Part shown: one piece after another, positions 1 to 11,202 of the stretch | How positions within the stretch are numbered: the stretch's first letter is position 1 | How the letters are laid out: every line of letters begins with the position of its first letter | From: Rusavskia elegans | Taxonomy: Eukaryota > Ascomycota > Lecanoromycetes > Teloschistales > Teloschistaceae | Direction of reading: 5' to 3' | DNA: 64,000 nucleotides | NCBI GenBank assembly: GCA_011316305.1 | Contig: SAUG01000002.1 | Coordinates: forward strand, 1 to 64,000 | The notes under the pieces: generated by a model | The model's database searches: none | Seen by the model: the letters and a program-made list of their open reading frames with translations, nothing else | What the model was told of the DNA's origin: nothing | Translations under genes and position numbers: made by a program

Positions 1-21
1 CCCCCCCCCCCCCCCCCCCCC
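1..21. repeat. Poly-C homopolymer at window start
   Basis: Twenty-one consecutive C residues. It is not a telomere repeat, because no TTAGGG/CCCTAA units follow. It may be a natural homopolymer or a sequencing or assembly edge. Confidence 0.9.
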
Positions 22-1852
22 AAAACCATAGACCCTTTCCCCCCATTCCACAGCCTATGCTATTCTGGACGTTGTGACCATACAACCCCAAAAATATTTC
101 CTCGAACCTGTCGTCTCTTCCTAAGGATTCAAGACAAACGCTTCGCTACCGACAACATTGCTAATTTCTCCTCACTCATTCCACAAATATCTCCTCCATC
201 AGTCCCATTCCCCATTCCCCTCCAATATCGGCCCCCTACCTACTGCATACATTCTAACTCACCTCCGCCAAATCGCATTAGTAAGGCATAAATCCCAATT
301 CATCTGATCCATCCAACCGATTCCACACCGAATCCGCCATATCTAGATCCGAAAGCGTATGTAAATGATAGACGCCCTATCCACGAGAATCCCCTCAAAA
401 TACTACATCCCAACACCGATCCTGTTACCCCCATGCCAGCGTACAAACGACACTCTGGGAACCGTCCCATTTTCGGCATCTTAGCTGAGTCTGCAAAGTC
501 GGGAAGTGATCTATGGGGCTGGACGTGAGGGCGGGAAAATGGGAGGGGTGTGGAGGTCGAATTACTTCTGATATTTGGGCATCTATGGTCACGATTGTGG
601 TCATGATCACTTCTTGCCCAGGTACCGTTACGTCTGTTGAACCTCGCCTTGAGCACTCATCCAGCTTCCTATTCCAACAGCGCAGATATAACCCGAGCTG
701 CTGCAACCGGGTAATTCTTAACGAATACGGCATTGAAGGGACGTTCCTCAGCTGGGATTTGGGGATGGTCACATGCCTCTGGTCAGATTTCGTTTGGACT
801 TGATGGAGACGGCTTGGTTGTGGATGAGTGGATTTTTGCGCTTTTGACGGTGATGGGTACTGCTAGGGATGGGACAGGAACACAGTGACAAGTAAGGTAC
901 CTACGGAGGAAGGAATTCTGGAATCTGTAATTATTTAGTTGAGCTGGGAAGTGTGCGGTAATCTGGATGTAGTATTTCCTGTTGGTACAAAACATCCTTT
1001 TCCACACACTCAAGATGGGAAAGAAAGTAGATACGCACCGACAGCGTATACATACATGAGTCCTTCAACCCATACTACAGCACCACAACAAAACACAATT
1101 CCCAACAACAATAACAATAAGAACTGCTACACTCCCACCTCTATTCCTCAACCGCAGCCGCCCACCCCAATACCCAGCCTTTCAACGCCACAGTAACCAT
1201 ACCCCTCTCCTATTCCCACCCTTTACTCCACTCAGCCTCCCACCGCTTGAATTCCCTTCGACACCCACCCCAAACCGAAGACGGCGGCGGATTGACATGC
1301 CTGTTCGTCGGCCGAGGCTGGTCGAATTAGAAAATCTTTGTCGCCTCTGAAGGTTGTAGCCGGTGTATTGGGTCGGCTTTTGAATAGATGGAACGCGACG
1401 GTTGGGGTCCGGTATCGTAGCTCCACCACCCGGCGGTGGGATGGGTTATACCATGGGTTATTGTGTCATATACCCTCTCTTACTCGGTTGCTGCATTTAA
1501 GCATCGAGATCATCCACATTGATACCGAAGCGGTAGGTCCGGTACTGTAGCTTGATGATGTTGAGGCGTTGGTCTGGCGGTGACGTGGTCGGTGATTTTG
1601 GCTATAAGATACTAATCTTTGATAGATTTACTTTTTGAAGTATTTTTGTGGTGGGTGGGTTGGAGGGTACGACTTATCTTTGAGAGTACAGTCCTGCTGG
1701 ACATGTTTTCGTTTCCTTCTTCGTACCGCTACTTCCCAAGCCAGAACTCAGCAAACGCAAAGAGTCGAAAGTAGAAGCCGCTGTGGAATTACATCCAACG
1801 TCTAATGAGTTTCACCGGGCCCTCCGGAATATCGTTACACTCACTCGATCCA
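22..1852. other. Left flank, no gene recognised
   Basis: Short open frames on both strands show no recognisable domain and no coherent splice pattern. The right end is the 3' flank of the P450 fusion. A short motif, GGTCCGGTA followed by YYGTAGCT, occurs twice about 125 bp apart (near 1405 and 1535). Nothing else stands out. Confidence 0.5.
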
Positions 1853-4800
1853 TCACCAAACATCACTGATATACCTTTCATTCTTTACCCGATCCAACCA
1901 TTCATGCGCCTCCAACTCGCTCTTCCCCGTCTTCTCACTCCAAATCCGCCTCCACGTTGCCGCAGAGCTACTCCCGAGTCTCGCCGCACTACCACAAGTA
2001 TACACATTCGCACCATCCATGAACAGATCCCAGACGCGCTCCCGATGTTCCCACAGTGCATCCGGGACATGACGCCCCTTCTGCCCACCATCCGGCTTGG
2101 AAAAACACGGGATCACCTCAACGATTCCCTCTTTTTCCCACGCCGCGAGCTCGGAGCGGTACATGTAGTCTTTCTCCGGGTGTCGACAGCCAAAGAAGAG
2201 TATGGCCGGGCCGAGCTTACGCTCGCCGGCGCGTTTGATGGCGGCCCGCTCTTGGATGAAGGCGCGCATTGGGGCGATGCCGGTTCCGGCTGCGAGCATG
2301 ATGATGGGTGTTTTGGTGTCTGGTGGTAGGCGGAAGGGTATTTTGGTAGGGCGAACGAGGCATGGGATACAGTCTCCTGGAGTGCGGTTGGCGAGGTAAG
2401 AGCTTGCCACACCTCGAAATGTGCCATGACCGCTCTTTGCTGGTTCCTCGAAGACGTCGAAAGTGAGGCTTGCGACTGGACAGCCTCTTGATTTGTTGGT
2501 AGGTTCAATGGGGGACGAGGAGATGGAGTAGAGACGTGGTGAGAGTGGGAGGAGGAGGTCGATGTAGACGCCAAATGGGAGAGGAAGTCGGGGAACTTCC
2601 TCGAGGATGTCGATGACAGAGTATCTCCTGTCGAGGAGCTGCTGGTACTCGGTGTCATCATGCATCTTATCCAAATGGGTACGGTCACCACTGCCTTCTT
2701 TCGCCCACGAAGCTAAAATTGCAAGCTGGCGTTTGGTGATAGGCTGGGCAAGTTCGACACCACTACGAAGGAAATGCTCTACTGCCATTGGCTGAGAGGG
2801 AATGAAGTCCTTTTTGCTGGACTGGACACTCATCACGTCTTCTCCCCCAAGCTTGAATCTTTTCATCACTCGAAACACCGTCTCGTCCGGATTCCGACCT
2901 TGGATAATCAAGTAGTCTCCTGATTTGTATTCGGTTCCTGAGGGAAGACGAATTTCAACGTGCCGTTTTGCAGCGCCGATTGACGAGTCTGCCAGCTCAC
3001 GATTGCCAACAACAATACCCACGGCCATTTGCTCGCCGCCGAGCGCCTGAGGCAACGTTGTCAAATTGTTCTTCTCGATATGAACGTCGACGCCAACTCG
3101 GTCCAGGTTGGTCGGGTTGGTGGTGCCTGACAGAGTCATGCATAACTTCTCGCTCCAGGCTTCCCACGGTCCAATGAGGTCTCGCTTCACATTGGCGAAC
3201 CCAGCCTCCATGATGCGCTCAGCACCAAGCTGTTCCAGCGTCAGATCGACCAACTTTGGTACTTTGTGGAAAGTGTGAGTCCAGTCGCTGTTGCCCACAC
3301 CAAATACGGCGAATTTCGTTCCGGGGGGCAACTTGTCTCCTTTCGCAACCATTTGCTCGATCCAGGCAACAAACTTCTTCGCGTTGTCTGGCGGTCTGCC
3401 TTCATAGGAGGGTATGATGATGACGGTAGGTCTATCCGTTGGTAATGACTTGTCCTTGATGGCGGCGTCCAGATCTTGATTGTCGACGAGCTCGAGGCCA
3501 AATTTAGGAGCGCTCCTTTCGAAGGCCTGGACCAAACTCTCGGACGTTCCCATGTTTCCACCAAAGAAGACGGACACAGGCTTCTTCACCTCGTGGGCGG
3601 CGCTCGCTCCGTTCTGTTGCTGGCGCTGAGCCTGTTGCTGGGCCTGATGCGTGTTCTTGAGCTCCTGTACCGTGCCGCCTCCTGGGATACCAACATTCAA
3701 CGTTCGGTCTTTGCGACGAACGACCCTGATTTTGAAATTCACTGGCTTAACGCCCATCTGACCTGTCAGCTGCATTTCATAGTTCGGATCGACTTTCTTG
3801 ACATCGAACTTTTGCAAAGCCATAGCAATGTGGATGAGGATTTCTTGTTCCGCAAAACCCCGACCGATGCACGCCCGCAAGCCGTCACCGAACTAACGAT
3901 ACTGTGTCAGCTCCTACTCGAATTGCCACATTGCCTCGTCAAACAGAAGGACGATTGGGAAAGCATGTGAGACTGGGTTGATGCTTTTCACAACATCGTA
4001 CTTACGGGCTTCCATGAGTTCGGTGGTAGCTCCTTGAAGTTCACATCCAACATGCGCTCGGGTCGAAACTCGTCTGCGTCCGCTCCCCATACCTTCGGGT
4101 CACGATGGAAATGGCGCCAGATGCCCGAGACCATCTGGCCTTTCTTGATGAAATATTTGCCCCCTAACACCGTGTCTTTGATGGCGAACCTGGTGAGGAG
4201 ACTGACCGGGTGCTGCAGGCGTAGCGATTCTTTCATGCAGGCGTCGAGATACTTCAGGTTCCGCAGCATGTCATATGTGAGGACTTTGTCGCCGACGATC
4301 TCGTCGACTTCTTGCTGCGCCTTGGCAAGTTTGTCCGGATTGTTGCACAGGAAATAGTAGATGAAGCAGAGTGTCGCGCCAGTTGTCTCGTAACCACCAC
4401 CAAGGAGGGTTGGTATCTGATATATGACGTTGTCGATTCCCAGCTTCTCGCCTGTTTCTTTGTCGACGCCGTTCAGCATCACATTGAGCAAATCCTTGGC
4501 ATCTGGTTTCGGATGCTCATCTCGGTCCTTGATGATTTTCATGCAGAGTTCTCTCATGTTCTTGATATTGTCCCGCCGGTGCTGCTCGTCACGGTAATAG
4601 GCTAGGTTTACAATGTCAGGGCGATTCGCTCTCTTGCCCGACTCTACGATTGACTCTTTGAGTTGTTTCATAAACGGATGGGGCTCTTTGGAATAGAATT
4701 CGTTGAAGCGGTAGCCAAAAGCACAGAGCCCGATGGTGTCGAATGTGAGCCGTGCCATGTCCTCTATGCATTCGATTTCATGCTCAGGACCAAATCGGTC

Positions 4801-5464
4801 CCATTTCAGAATCAACTGTGCACTAAGATCCTGCCTATACCCGGTCATGAAAAGAGCGTCAGCTGCGGCAATACGCACATGACTGGAGGTAGAGCATGCT
4901 TACATGTCATCAAACATTTTGCTCAGCCCGATTGGTCCTGTGAGAAGGTGGGTTAATTGCGAAACGCACAAGCAGCTCAGTCAACATACCGAATGCTGGG
5001 ACGAGAAGCCGATGAGCCTTCCACCATGCCTTGTCCGTTGACTCAGCAGAAAACAAGCCATCACCAAAGACTGGTCGCATTTCTTGATGGAGTCTGTGAG
5101 TGAATTTGATGTAGGTGCTGTCGTCGGCCATCTCATTGACGAGCTCGCGGCTGCCAACGAAGACTCTGGGATGCTCCATCGCCAGATCAAGTTGGTAGAT
5201 TGGTGCATACTCGTCCATGAACTTCCAGTAAGACTTTACTGGCAGCGTAGAGTCAAGATCTGGAGAGTGGCCGAGTAAGCCGAAGTATGAATGGTGTGGT
5301 GGTGCAGGTATTGGGAGCAGCTTGGAGTGATCGATGTCTTCTTGCATCTCTTGCTTTTCTTGCAAGTTTTTCTCGTCATACTCTTTTCCAGGGTTCGCCG
5401 GACAATCCATGGCTTCGCCAGGGATTGAGTCAACCGGACACGCCATGGGTTCTGAGGTGGTCAT
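1853..5464 (-). CDS. Self-sufficient cytochrome P450-reductase fusion (CYP505 type)
   Basis: Predicted fatty-acyl or polyketide hydroxylase that carries its own electron-transfer chain, like bacterial P450BM3 and fungal CYP505 enzymes. Exons on the minus strand are 4990-5464, 4904-4937, 4006-4834 and 1853-3892, giving 1125 aa, the usual length for this family. The P450 half has the I-helix motif GGYETT, ExxR as ESLR, and the heme loop FGDGLRACIG with Cys454. The reductase half has an FMN site GGNMGTSE (Thr usual where Met is seen), the FAD motif RLYSISSSP, AAGTGIAPMRAF, the NADPH region and the family-typical end YISDVW. A Gln-rich linker separates the halves. An in-frame ATG at 5590 would add 42 residues with a hydrophobic run; I prefer 5464 because the proline-rich P450 start follows. 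It is divergent from the trans-ER, and fumonisin Fum6 is a precedent for CYP505 in polyketide tailoring. Substrate is inferred only. Confidence 0.93.
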
Positions 5465-6016
5465 GTTGCAAATTGTAGCTCTCTCGCTGCTCGATGCGCT
5501 TAGCCCACGAATAAATGTAGCCTTCCAACACAGATGGAACAGCCACAACAGTACAGATACATTTCCAAAGCTCTCAGAAGATGGACACATCTATATTATT
5601 GTGCATGTTCCAGCACTTGTTTCGCCGTGGGCGGGCTACAAATCCTGTGCCGCAACCACCGGCGAGGACGGAGCAGAAGATGTAAAGAAGCCGTAAGATC
5701 CTGAGAATCGAGATAGAGCTGAAAACCTACATGCAGGGGCTGCAGTATACGCACGCCGCAGATGTACTGGCGGCTTTCGGGATATTTTTCGGTTTCACGA
5801 CCTTATCTGATTTCGGCGATAGTGGTTCGGTGATTTTCATTACCACCTAAAACAAGCCCGACTAATCTCTACGATAAGTTATTTTTGGGTCTATCATTTC
5901 GAAACAGTACATACAGGTGGGCGTTATACATACTCTGGAGTTGTGGGTCTACCCTTTCAAATCCCTACATTCTCGTCAATTACCTCACTTGACCTGAGCC
6001 TTCATTCCATACCACA
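5465..6016. promoter_or_regulatory. Divergent promoter of P450 fusion and trans-ER
   Basis: This 552-bp spacer separates two genes transcribed away from each other. It contains TTTCGGCGAT at 5811-5820, with further TTCGGT copies close by. The same 10-mer lies in the other divergent promoter of the cluster (9329-9338). A common regulator is inferred. Any 5' untranslated introns are not resolved. Confidence 0.55.
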
Positions 6017-7234
6017 ATGCCATCGGCAACTCCAGAGTCGTCGTTGCCTCAGAGACAACTGGCCATTGTCGCTCAGGGGCCTGGACAGCTCGCCATCCAG
6101 CACGATGCGCCCGTACCATTCCTAGCGCCTGACATGGCGATCGTAAAGACAGCGGCAGTCGCTATTAACCCGGCCGACGCGAAGATGCTCGACTACAGCG
6201 CGGCTGCCGGAGCCATCCATGGATATGATTTCGCCGGCACCATCGTGGCACTTGGGTCAGATGCAGCTGCATCCGGCCATCTGGCAGTTGGCGATCGTGT
6301 TGCAGGCCTGGTACATGGTATGAACAAGTTGCAACCTGACGTCGGTGCTTTTGCAGAGTACGTTGGCGCATATGCCGACTTGCTGCTGAAGATCCCCGAC
6401 TCTATGAGCTTGGAAGAGGCTGCCAGCTTTGGTACCGGTGTTGCGACCGCCTCCATAGGTCTCTTTAGCGAGCTGGGCGTGCCGGCCTCGCTTGACCAGC
6501 TTCGTGAAGGCAAACCGGCTGATGATGCAGAGGAGCGAGAATTCGTCCTTGTCGCAGGCGGGAGCACGGCCACCGGCACGCGCGCCATCCAACTGCTAAA
6601 GCTGTAAGTTAGCCTCATCATCTTTCCGCTCTCCTCAAATCGTCTTGATTGTGGTGGACATGCTACGATCGTTGTGATACTGATTATCATCGTGATTTCC
6701 AGTGCCGGCCTCCGCCCGATAGCAACTTGCTCGCCTTCCAACAATGACCTGGTTTATCGCTTCGGCGCCGAGAAGGTCTTTGATTACAGCAGTCCTACGT
6801 GCGCTGAAGACATCCGTGCATACACGCAAAACGAATTGGCCTACACCCTCGATTGCGTCTCTCAAGCAGAAACAACACAGCTGTGCTACTCTTCCATGGG
6901 CCGTGCCGGTGGTCGTTATGTCTCGCTGGAGCCCTTCCGGGAAGCCATTGCCCAGGGTCGGGCATTGACCATCAAGCCGTCATGGGTCATGGTCCTGACT
7001 GTGTTCGGCCGCAAAGTAGCTCTAGAGGGTGAATACGGGCGGGCGGCGCGACCTCAAGACCGCCGGTGTGGAGCACAGGCCTTTTCGGCGGTGCAGGCTC
7101 TCCTGGACCGCGGCTTGATCCAAACTCATCCAGTGAAAGTCATGCCGGGTGGATGGGAAGGCGTGATGAAAGGAGTTGACATCATTCGCAGTCAAGCAAT
7201 GTCGGGGCAGAAGCTGGTCTACTCTGTATGTTAG
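6017..7234 (+). CDS. Trans-acting enoyl reductase partner of the PKS-NRPS
   Basis: Zinc-independent medium-chain dehydrogenase/reductase of the LovC/ApdC kind, which reduces enoyl-ACP intermediates for a polyketide synthase that lacks a working ER domain. Exons are 6017-6603 and 6703-7234 (phase 2 junction), 372 aa, the normal size for trans-ERs. The N-terminal GroES-like part includes the PADAKML region. The Rossmann part has AGGSTATG near residue 183 just before the intron, followed by CSPSNNDLV and the AEKVFDY segment typical of the family. The neighbouring PKS-NRPS runs KS-AT-DH-MT-KR-ACP with no ER, which fits this protein supplying the activity in trans. It is divergent from the P450 fusion and presumably co-regulated with it. 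Assignment to the family is firm. The pairing rests on context. Confidence 0.93.
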
Positions 7235-8026
7235 TCCTGTATGACTGTGCTTTCTCTTGTTCTGCTATTGTACCGAGGTGGGAGTGTTGGTTTCGTCAGA
7301 TCGCATCAGTAGCACAGCCGTTTTCGATATCGTGATTGGCTATTGGCGAGGGGTGCGTTCAATGACGCCAGTACCGAAGCTCATCAACTGGAATCGTACT
7401 CATTGACATCTTCGATCCACGTGGGTGTTCACGAGCGAAGGAGCAGAAGTCCACAAATACTTCTTAGAGTCCCCAAGAACAGCAAACAACCTTTAGAGGA
7501 TACACATCGGTCCCTGAGACGCGCTAAGCAGCGCCTACCGTCAGTAAGGTAGCCTTGGCGCTAGATAGCGCCAAGGTCTCGACAACAGGTGCACAGACCA
7601 GGCTTGGCATTCGGAAGATGAAGATGACCTAGCGCAGTCTAGATTTTCGGCCTGTTCTCCAATTAAATCCAGGAACTATGCACGAACGTGAGTTTTGTGA
7701 AGGGCTTTGCTGAAGGATGCCAAAGGAGCGGATGGGCAACCCAGGTCTAACTGACCAATACTCTATGTTGCAATAACAACAGCTTGATGGCTCGCGGCCT
7801 ACTGTGAAGTGGCGTTGCAATGTCCCAGTCATCAATGGAAGGGGCCCAATTGAAGAAGAAATCTCGCGATGCACATGCCGAGGAAGAACTGAAGCATGTT
7901 TGGACCGTCTAGATTTGTCAAACAGAGCCTGGACTGACAGTACAAGTGTTAAACTCATCACCCTGTATTCATACAGACGGTGTCACCCTTGAGCTAAGTG
8001 ATACACCTAGCACACCGCAAACTCCT
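7235..8026. other. Convergent spacer with a short perfect hairpin
   Basis: These 792 bp lie between the 3' ends of the trans-ER (plus) and the 2OG oxygenase (minus). I see no gene. At 7553-7576 there is a perfect inverted repeat with 11-bp arms (CCTTGGCGCTA) and a 2-bp loop, which could mark 3' end formation or be a footprint of a small element. Confidence 0.6.
7553..7576. repeat. Perfect 11-bp inverted repeat
   Basis: CCTTGGCGCTA, then GA, then TAGCGCCAAGG. It lies midway between convergent genes. Confidence 0.85.
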
Positions 8027-9098
8027 TCACTGGACTTTCACCTGCTGCGGCATCCCAGACTCATTGGGATGGGGCGCCACACCCTGCGGCTGGTCCTTCG
8101 CCTCCTTCGGCAACGAGAATTGGCTCTTGAAGCGCTTGAACAACAGCTGACCAACAGTATCCTTATCAGCATCTTCCGGGTTCAATGGGTTAGTCGCACT
8201 CGCGTCACCATGCCAAAACGTGGCACACGAGAACCTCTCGGTATCTGCCTTGTTGATGACACGGTGCTTGGCACTCTTGTATGCACCCCCGGACCACTTT
8301 TGGATCATGTCTCCGCAATTGATGACCAGGACATCCTCGATGGATGGGACTGGCAGCCACTCCTTTGTCTCCGAATTCTGCACCTCAAGACCCGCTTTGG
8401 CCGGCTCTTGAAGCAAGACCGTCACGCCGCCGAAGTCAGTGTGGGCTCCGACCCCGAATTGACCGGGTTTGGTCAAGCTGGAAGGTGGGTAGCGGATCAT
8501 TTTCATCTGCACGATCGGACGCTTGGCAAATACGTCGAGAACATCCGCAGAAAAGCCGAGACCCTGCAGCAGAATCCCCCAGATGATCCTGCCAAGCACA
8601 GAAGTCCCTTGGTAGTATTCCCAGACCGGGCTGCGGAAATCTTCTTCAGGAAGGTTGGGCCAGACGTTGGGACCGTAAAATCCCGGTGGCTCCAATACTG
8701 GATCCTCCCGGCCAATGTAGAATGCCTGGTCGGACTATCAGCATACGAAAATATTGACCAAAGTATGATTGTGGGGCTCGTACCTCTTTTGAGTCGTGCA
8801 AAGCATCGCCTGCTCGGAGTCCGCCCACACCGGAGGCTTCATAGCCTCGGCGGCCTGGGTTCTTTAGGAATGAGAGTTTGGCCTTCTCTTCTTCGGGCTG
8901 GTGGAAGAGATTGCCCAGGCCTCGGATTAATCCCTCTTGCGCACTTAGAGGTATGCCGTGGCCCTTGACCTGGAAAAAGCCATATTTGTTACATGCGTCC
9001 CGCACTTCTGCGATGACGCGCTCTTTGTCCGCTGGGGACTTGGGGTTGATATAGCCGTCGAGGTTGATGATTGGTAGCTCACCTGTGTCTATAGCCAT
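8027..9098 (-). CDS. 2-oxoglutarate/Fe(II)-dependent oxygenase (isopenicillin N synthase-like)
   Basis: Predicted non-heme iron oxygenase for hydroxylation, desaturation or ring chemistry on the cluster product. Exons are 8784-9098 and 8027-8725 with a phase-0 intron, giving 337 aa. The N-terminal DIOX_N-like region contains LPIINLDGY, then YGFFQVKGHGI. The jelly-roll core carries the metal triad His200-x-Asp202 (in AHTDFGG) and His259 (in AKHRVI). The 2OG-binding Arg269-x-Ser271 (RFS) is present, so the catalytic set is complete. The start at 9098 is chosen because IPIINLD-type sequence begins 8 residues later. The in-frame upstream stretch is hydrophobic and reads through the AT-rich promoter. 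The gene is divergent from the FAD monooxygenase. The substrate is unknown; oxygenases of this family occur in many fungal clusters. Confidence 0.92.
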
Positions 9099-9763
9099 GA
9101 TCGGTGGTTTCCTATGTGATAGATATTCAATCGATATGGAAAAACCTTGAGCGATGAGGAAGAATAGGGTAAGCAAAGCCAAAAGGAAAGTAGGTTGTTT
9201 CCTTTGCAATATTTGTGCTATATATTGGCTCTGACGAGCATATGACGAAAGGGCTTTCTTCTTCTTCTGCTGTGATGAGCAACAGGAGAAAATCGAGACT
9301 GTGACTGGAGAGTGGCCGTCCGCCAAGTTTTCGGCGATTTTTGGGTTGTGTGTGCAACTGTTTTACTCTCGGCGGTTTCCATATTTGCGTTCGGTCAAGC
9401 CTTTTGTGTAGGACGTAGCAACTGTTTTATCGGTCATGCCAGTGCGAGGCAACCACGATACGAGTCTCTCGATGGTGGCTCGTTGCCACAAAGAAACCGA
9501 GCGACGATTCGGAGATTCGACATAGCCATACAACGCCCCTACAACCCGTTCGGTATCACTGACCCAATCACCTTCAATGCAAGCGATGTTTGTCTCTATG
9601 ACTTGTGAGACTAGGTTCATCGATCGTTCACCATCTGCAGTCTTCAAACGTTGCGTCTGCGCCTGTGTAGTAGCTAAAGACGTATTCTCGTCGCCCAATT
9701 CTCGATAGCTTCGAGGATATACTTGAAAGCCATTCCTCACAGGTCATATCCAGATTCACCAAG
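9099..9763. promoter_or_regulatory. Divergent promoter of 2OG oxygenase and FAD monooxygenase
   Basis: This 665-bp shared upstream region contains TTTCGGCGAT at 9329-9338, identical to the copy in the P450/trans-ER promoter. TCGGCGG follows at 9369-9375, and several looser TTCGG sites lie to about 9560. This is a candidate binding region for a cluster regulator. Confidence 0.55.
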
Positions 9764-11202
9764 ATGCACGTGCTCATCGTCGGCGGTGGCCTCGGTGGGC
9801 TTGGTCTTGCACAGAGCCTTCGGAAACAGGGCATTTCATTTGAGATCTTTGAGCGCGATGAGAATGCGGATTCGCGCTTCCAGGGATGGGCTATCGGCTT
9901 ACACACGTATGTATTTGTGCGGGCTTAATCCACTGGATGAAGTTGACGAGCTCACAGTATAATCAACGATCTCCAAAAAGCTTTTCCATCGGATGTTGGT
10001 GACTTGAAGGCAGCAACGGACCATCTGCAGCCTCTGGATCTTCCGGCCCAGATCGGTCTGTACTTTCCGGGCATGGAGGGCCGTCTTGGAGTTGAGGTAC
10101 GTTTGACTGGTCATGTCGAGCTTAACGATTTTCGTGCTCTGAGGCACATAACTCATTCAACTTCCGGACAGGACACTCCGGAAGCGCCAATCGTACGCGC
10201 TGAGCGCCGTCGCCTCCGGGATTGGCTTGCAACCAACATTCCCATCCAATGGGGTAAGCGTGTTCAACGCATTGTGGATAACGATGAGGAGGTCTGTGTC
10301 TACTTTGAAGATGGCACAAGTGCAAAGGGTGACATTCTCGTTGGCGCTGATGGAATCAAAAGTGTCGGTAAGTCATCAAATTGACGTCTTTTCTGGAACG
10401 GAACTCCCGGAACAAGGCTCCGTCGGCTGACTTCGATAACCCAGTACGAACGCATCTACTCCAACGTCCTAGCGAGGAGCTACTCAAGCTCGTCCCACTC
10501 TCTGCCGTTGTAGGCGAGGTGACATTGTCAGGGGACGAGTTCAAGCGGCAACTCGCGCTTGGCCACAGTGCCTACATCTTTGCGAGCCCAAATCTCGGCT
10601 TCTTCAACTTCGGTGGGCTACACTACGTCCTTCCTGACGGTGTCTCCGGTCGTCACTACTGGATGTACATGGAGCCGGATCCTGAGGTTGCCAAGCCCGA
10701 CCACTGGCTTCAGACAGCGAGCCAACAGGAAAAGCTTGACTACGTCGTGAAGAAGGTGTCGGCCATGCCGCCAAAATTCCAGGAAATCTTCAAGTTGACG
10801 CCCGCCAGCGGCATCAAGAAAGATCCACACGTCTGGCGCGACCTCGAACTCACCAGCTTGCCAACCGGCCGTGTCATCCTCGTAGGCGACGCTGCGCATG
10901 CCATGACCCCGTTCCGAGGCGAAGGAGGGTATCATACCTTGATCGACGTACTGAAATTGTCAAAGGTACTCGGTCAGCTTGATGCCAAAGATATCGGGGC
11001 CATCAAGACTGCGGTCGCGGAGTATAACACCGAAATGCTTGAGAGGGGCTCCGAGGCGGTGCGGAGCTCGAGGAATGTGCAAAAGCCTCAGAAGACTTCG
11101 GATGGGAAGATGAAGTTGATTTCTGCGAACCAGGAAGCGAGACCGTTGCCTGAGGAGGATATCAAGTTGGAGCGGGTGCCGGAGGTGATGAGCACTGCGT
11201 GA
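9764..11202 (+). CDS. Class A FAD-dependent monooxygenase
   Basis: Flavoprotein monooxygenase of the salicylate/p-hydroxybenzoate hydroxylase fold, predicted to hydroxylate or epoxidise a cluster intermediate with NAD(P)H and O2. Exons are 9764-9906, 9958-10096, 10172-10367 and 10445-11202. All junction phases agree, giving 411 aa. The FAD-binding GxGxxG motif is at the N-terminus (IVGGGLGGLG). The DG motif GADGIKSV lies just before the third intron, and the second FAD motif GDAAHAMTP has Asp308. No signal peptide or membrane anchor is seen. It is divergent from the 2OG oxygenase. Class A enzymes of this type are common tailoring enzymes in fungal PKS-NRPS pathways. Whether it acts on the polyketide part or the amino-acid part cannot be told from sequence. 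Confidence 0.92.

Noticed and set aside
1..21. Poly-C at the window start as a chromosome end
   Set aside because: No telomeric hexamer repeats follow, and the adjacent sequence is ordinary. The window edge is probably arbitrary.
2113..2691. 192-codon minus frame
   Set aside because: Lies entirely within the reductase half of the P450 fusion in another frame; Ser/Pro-rich shadow.
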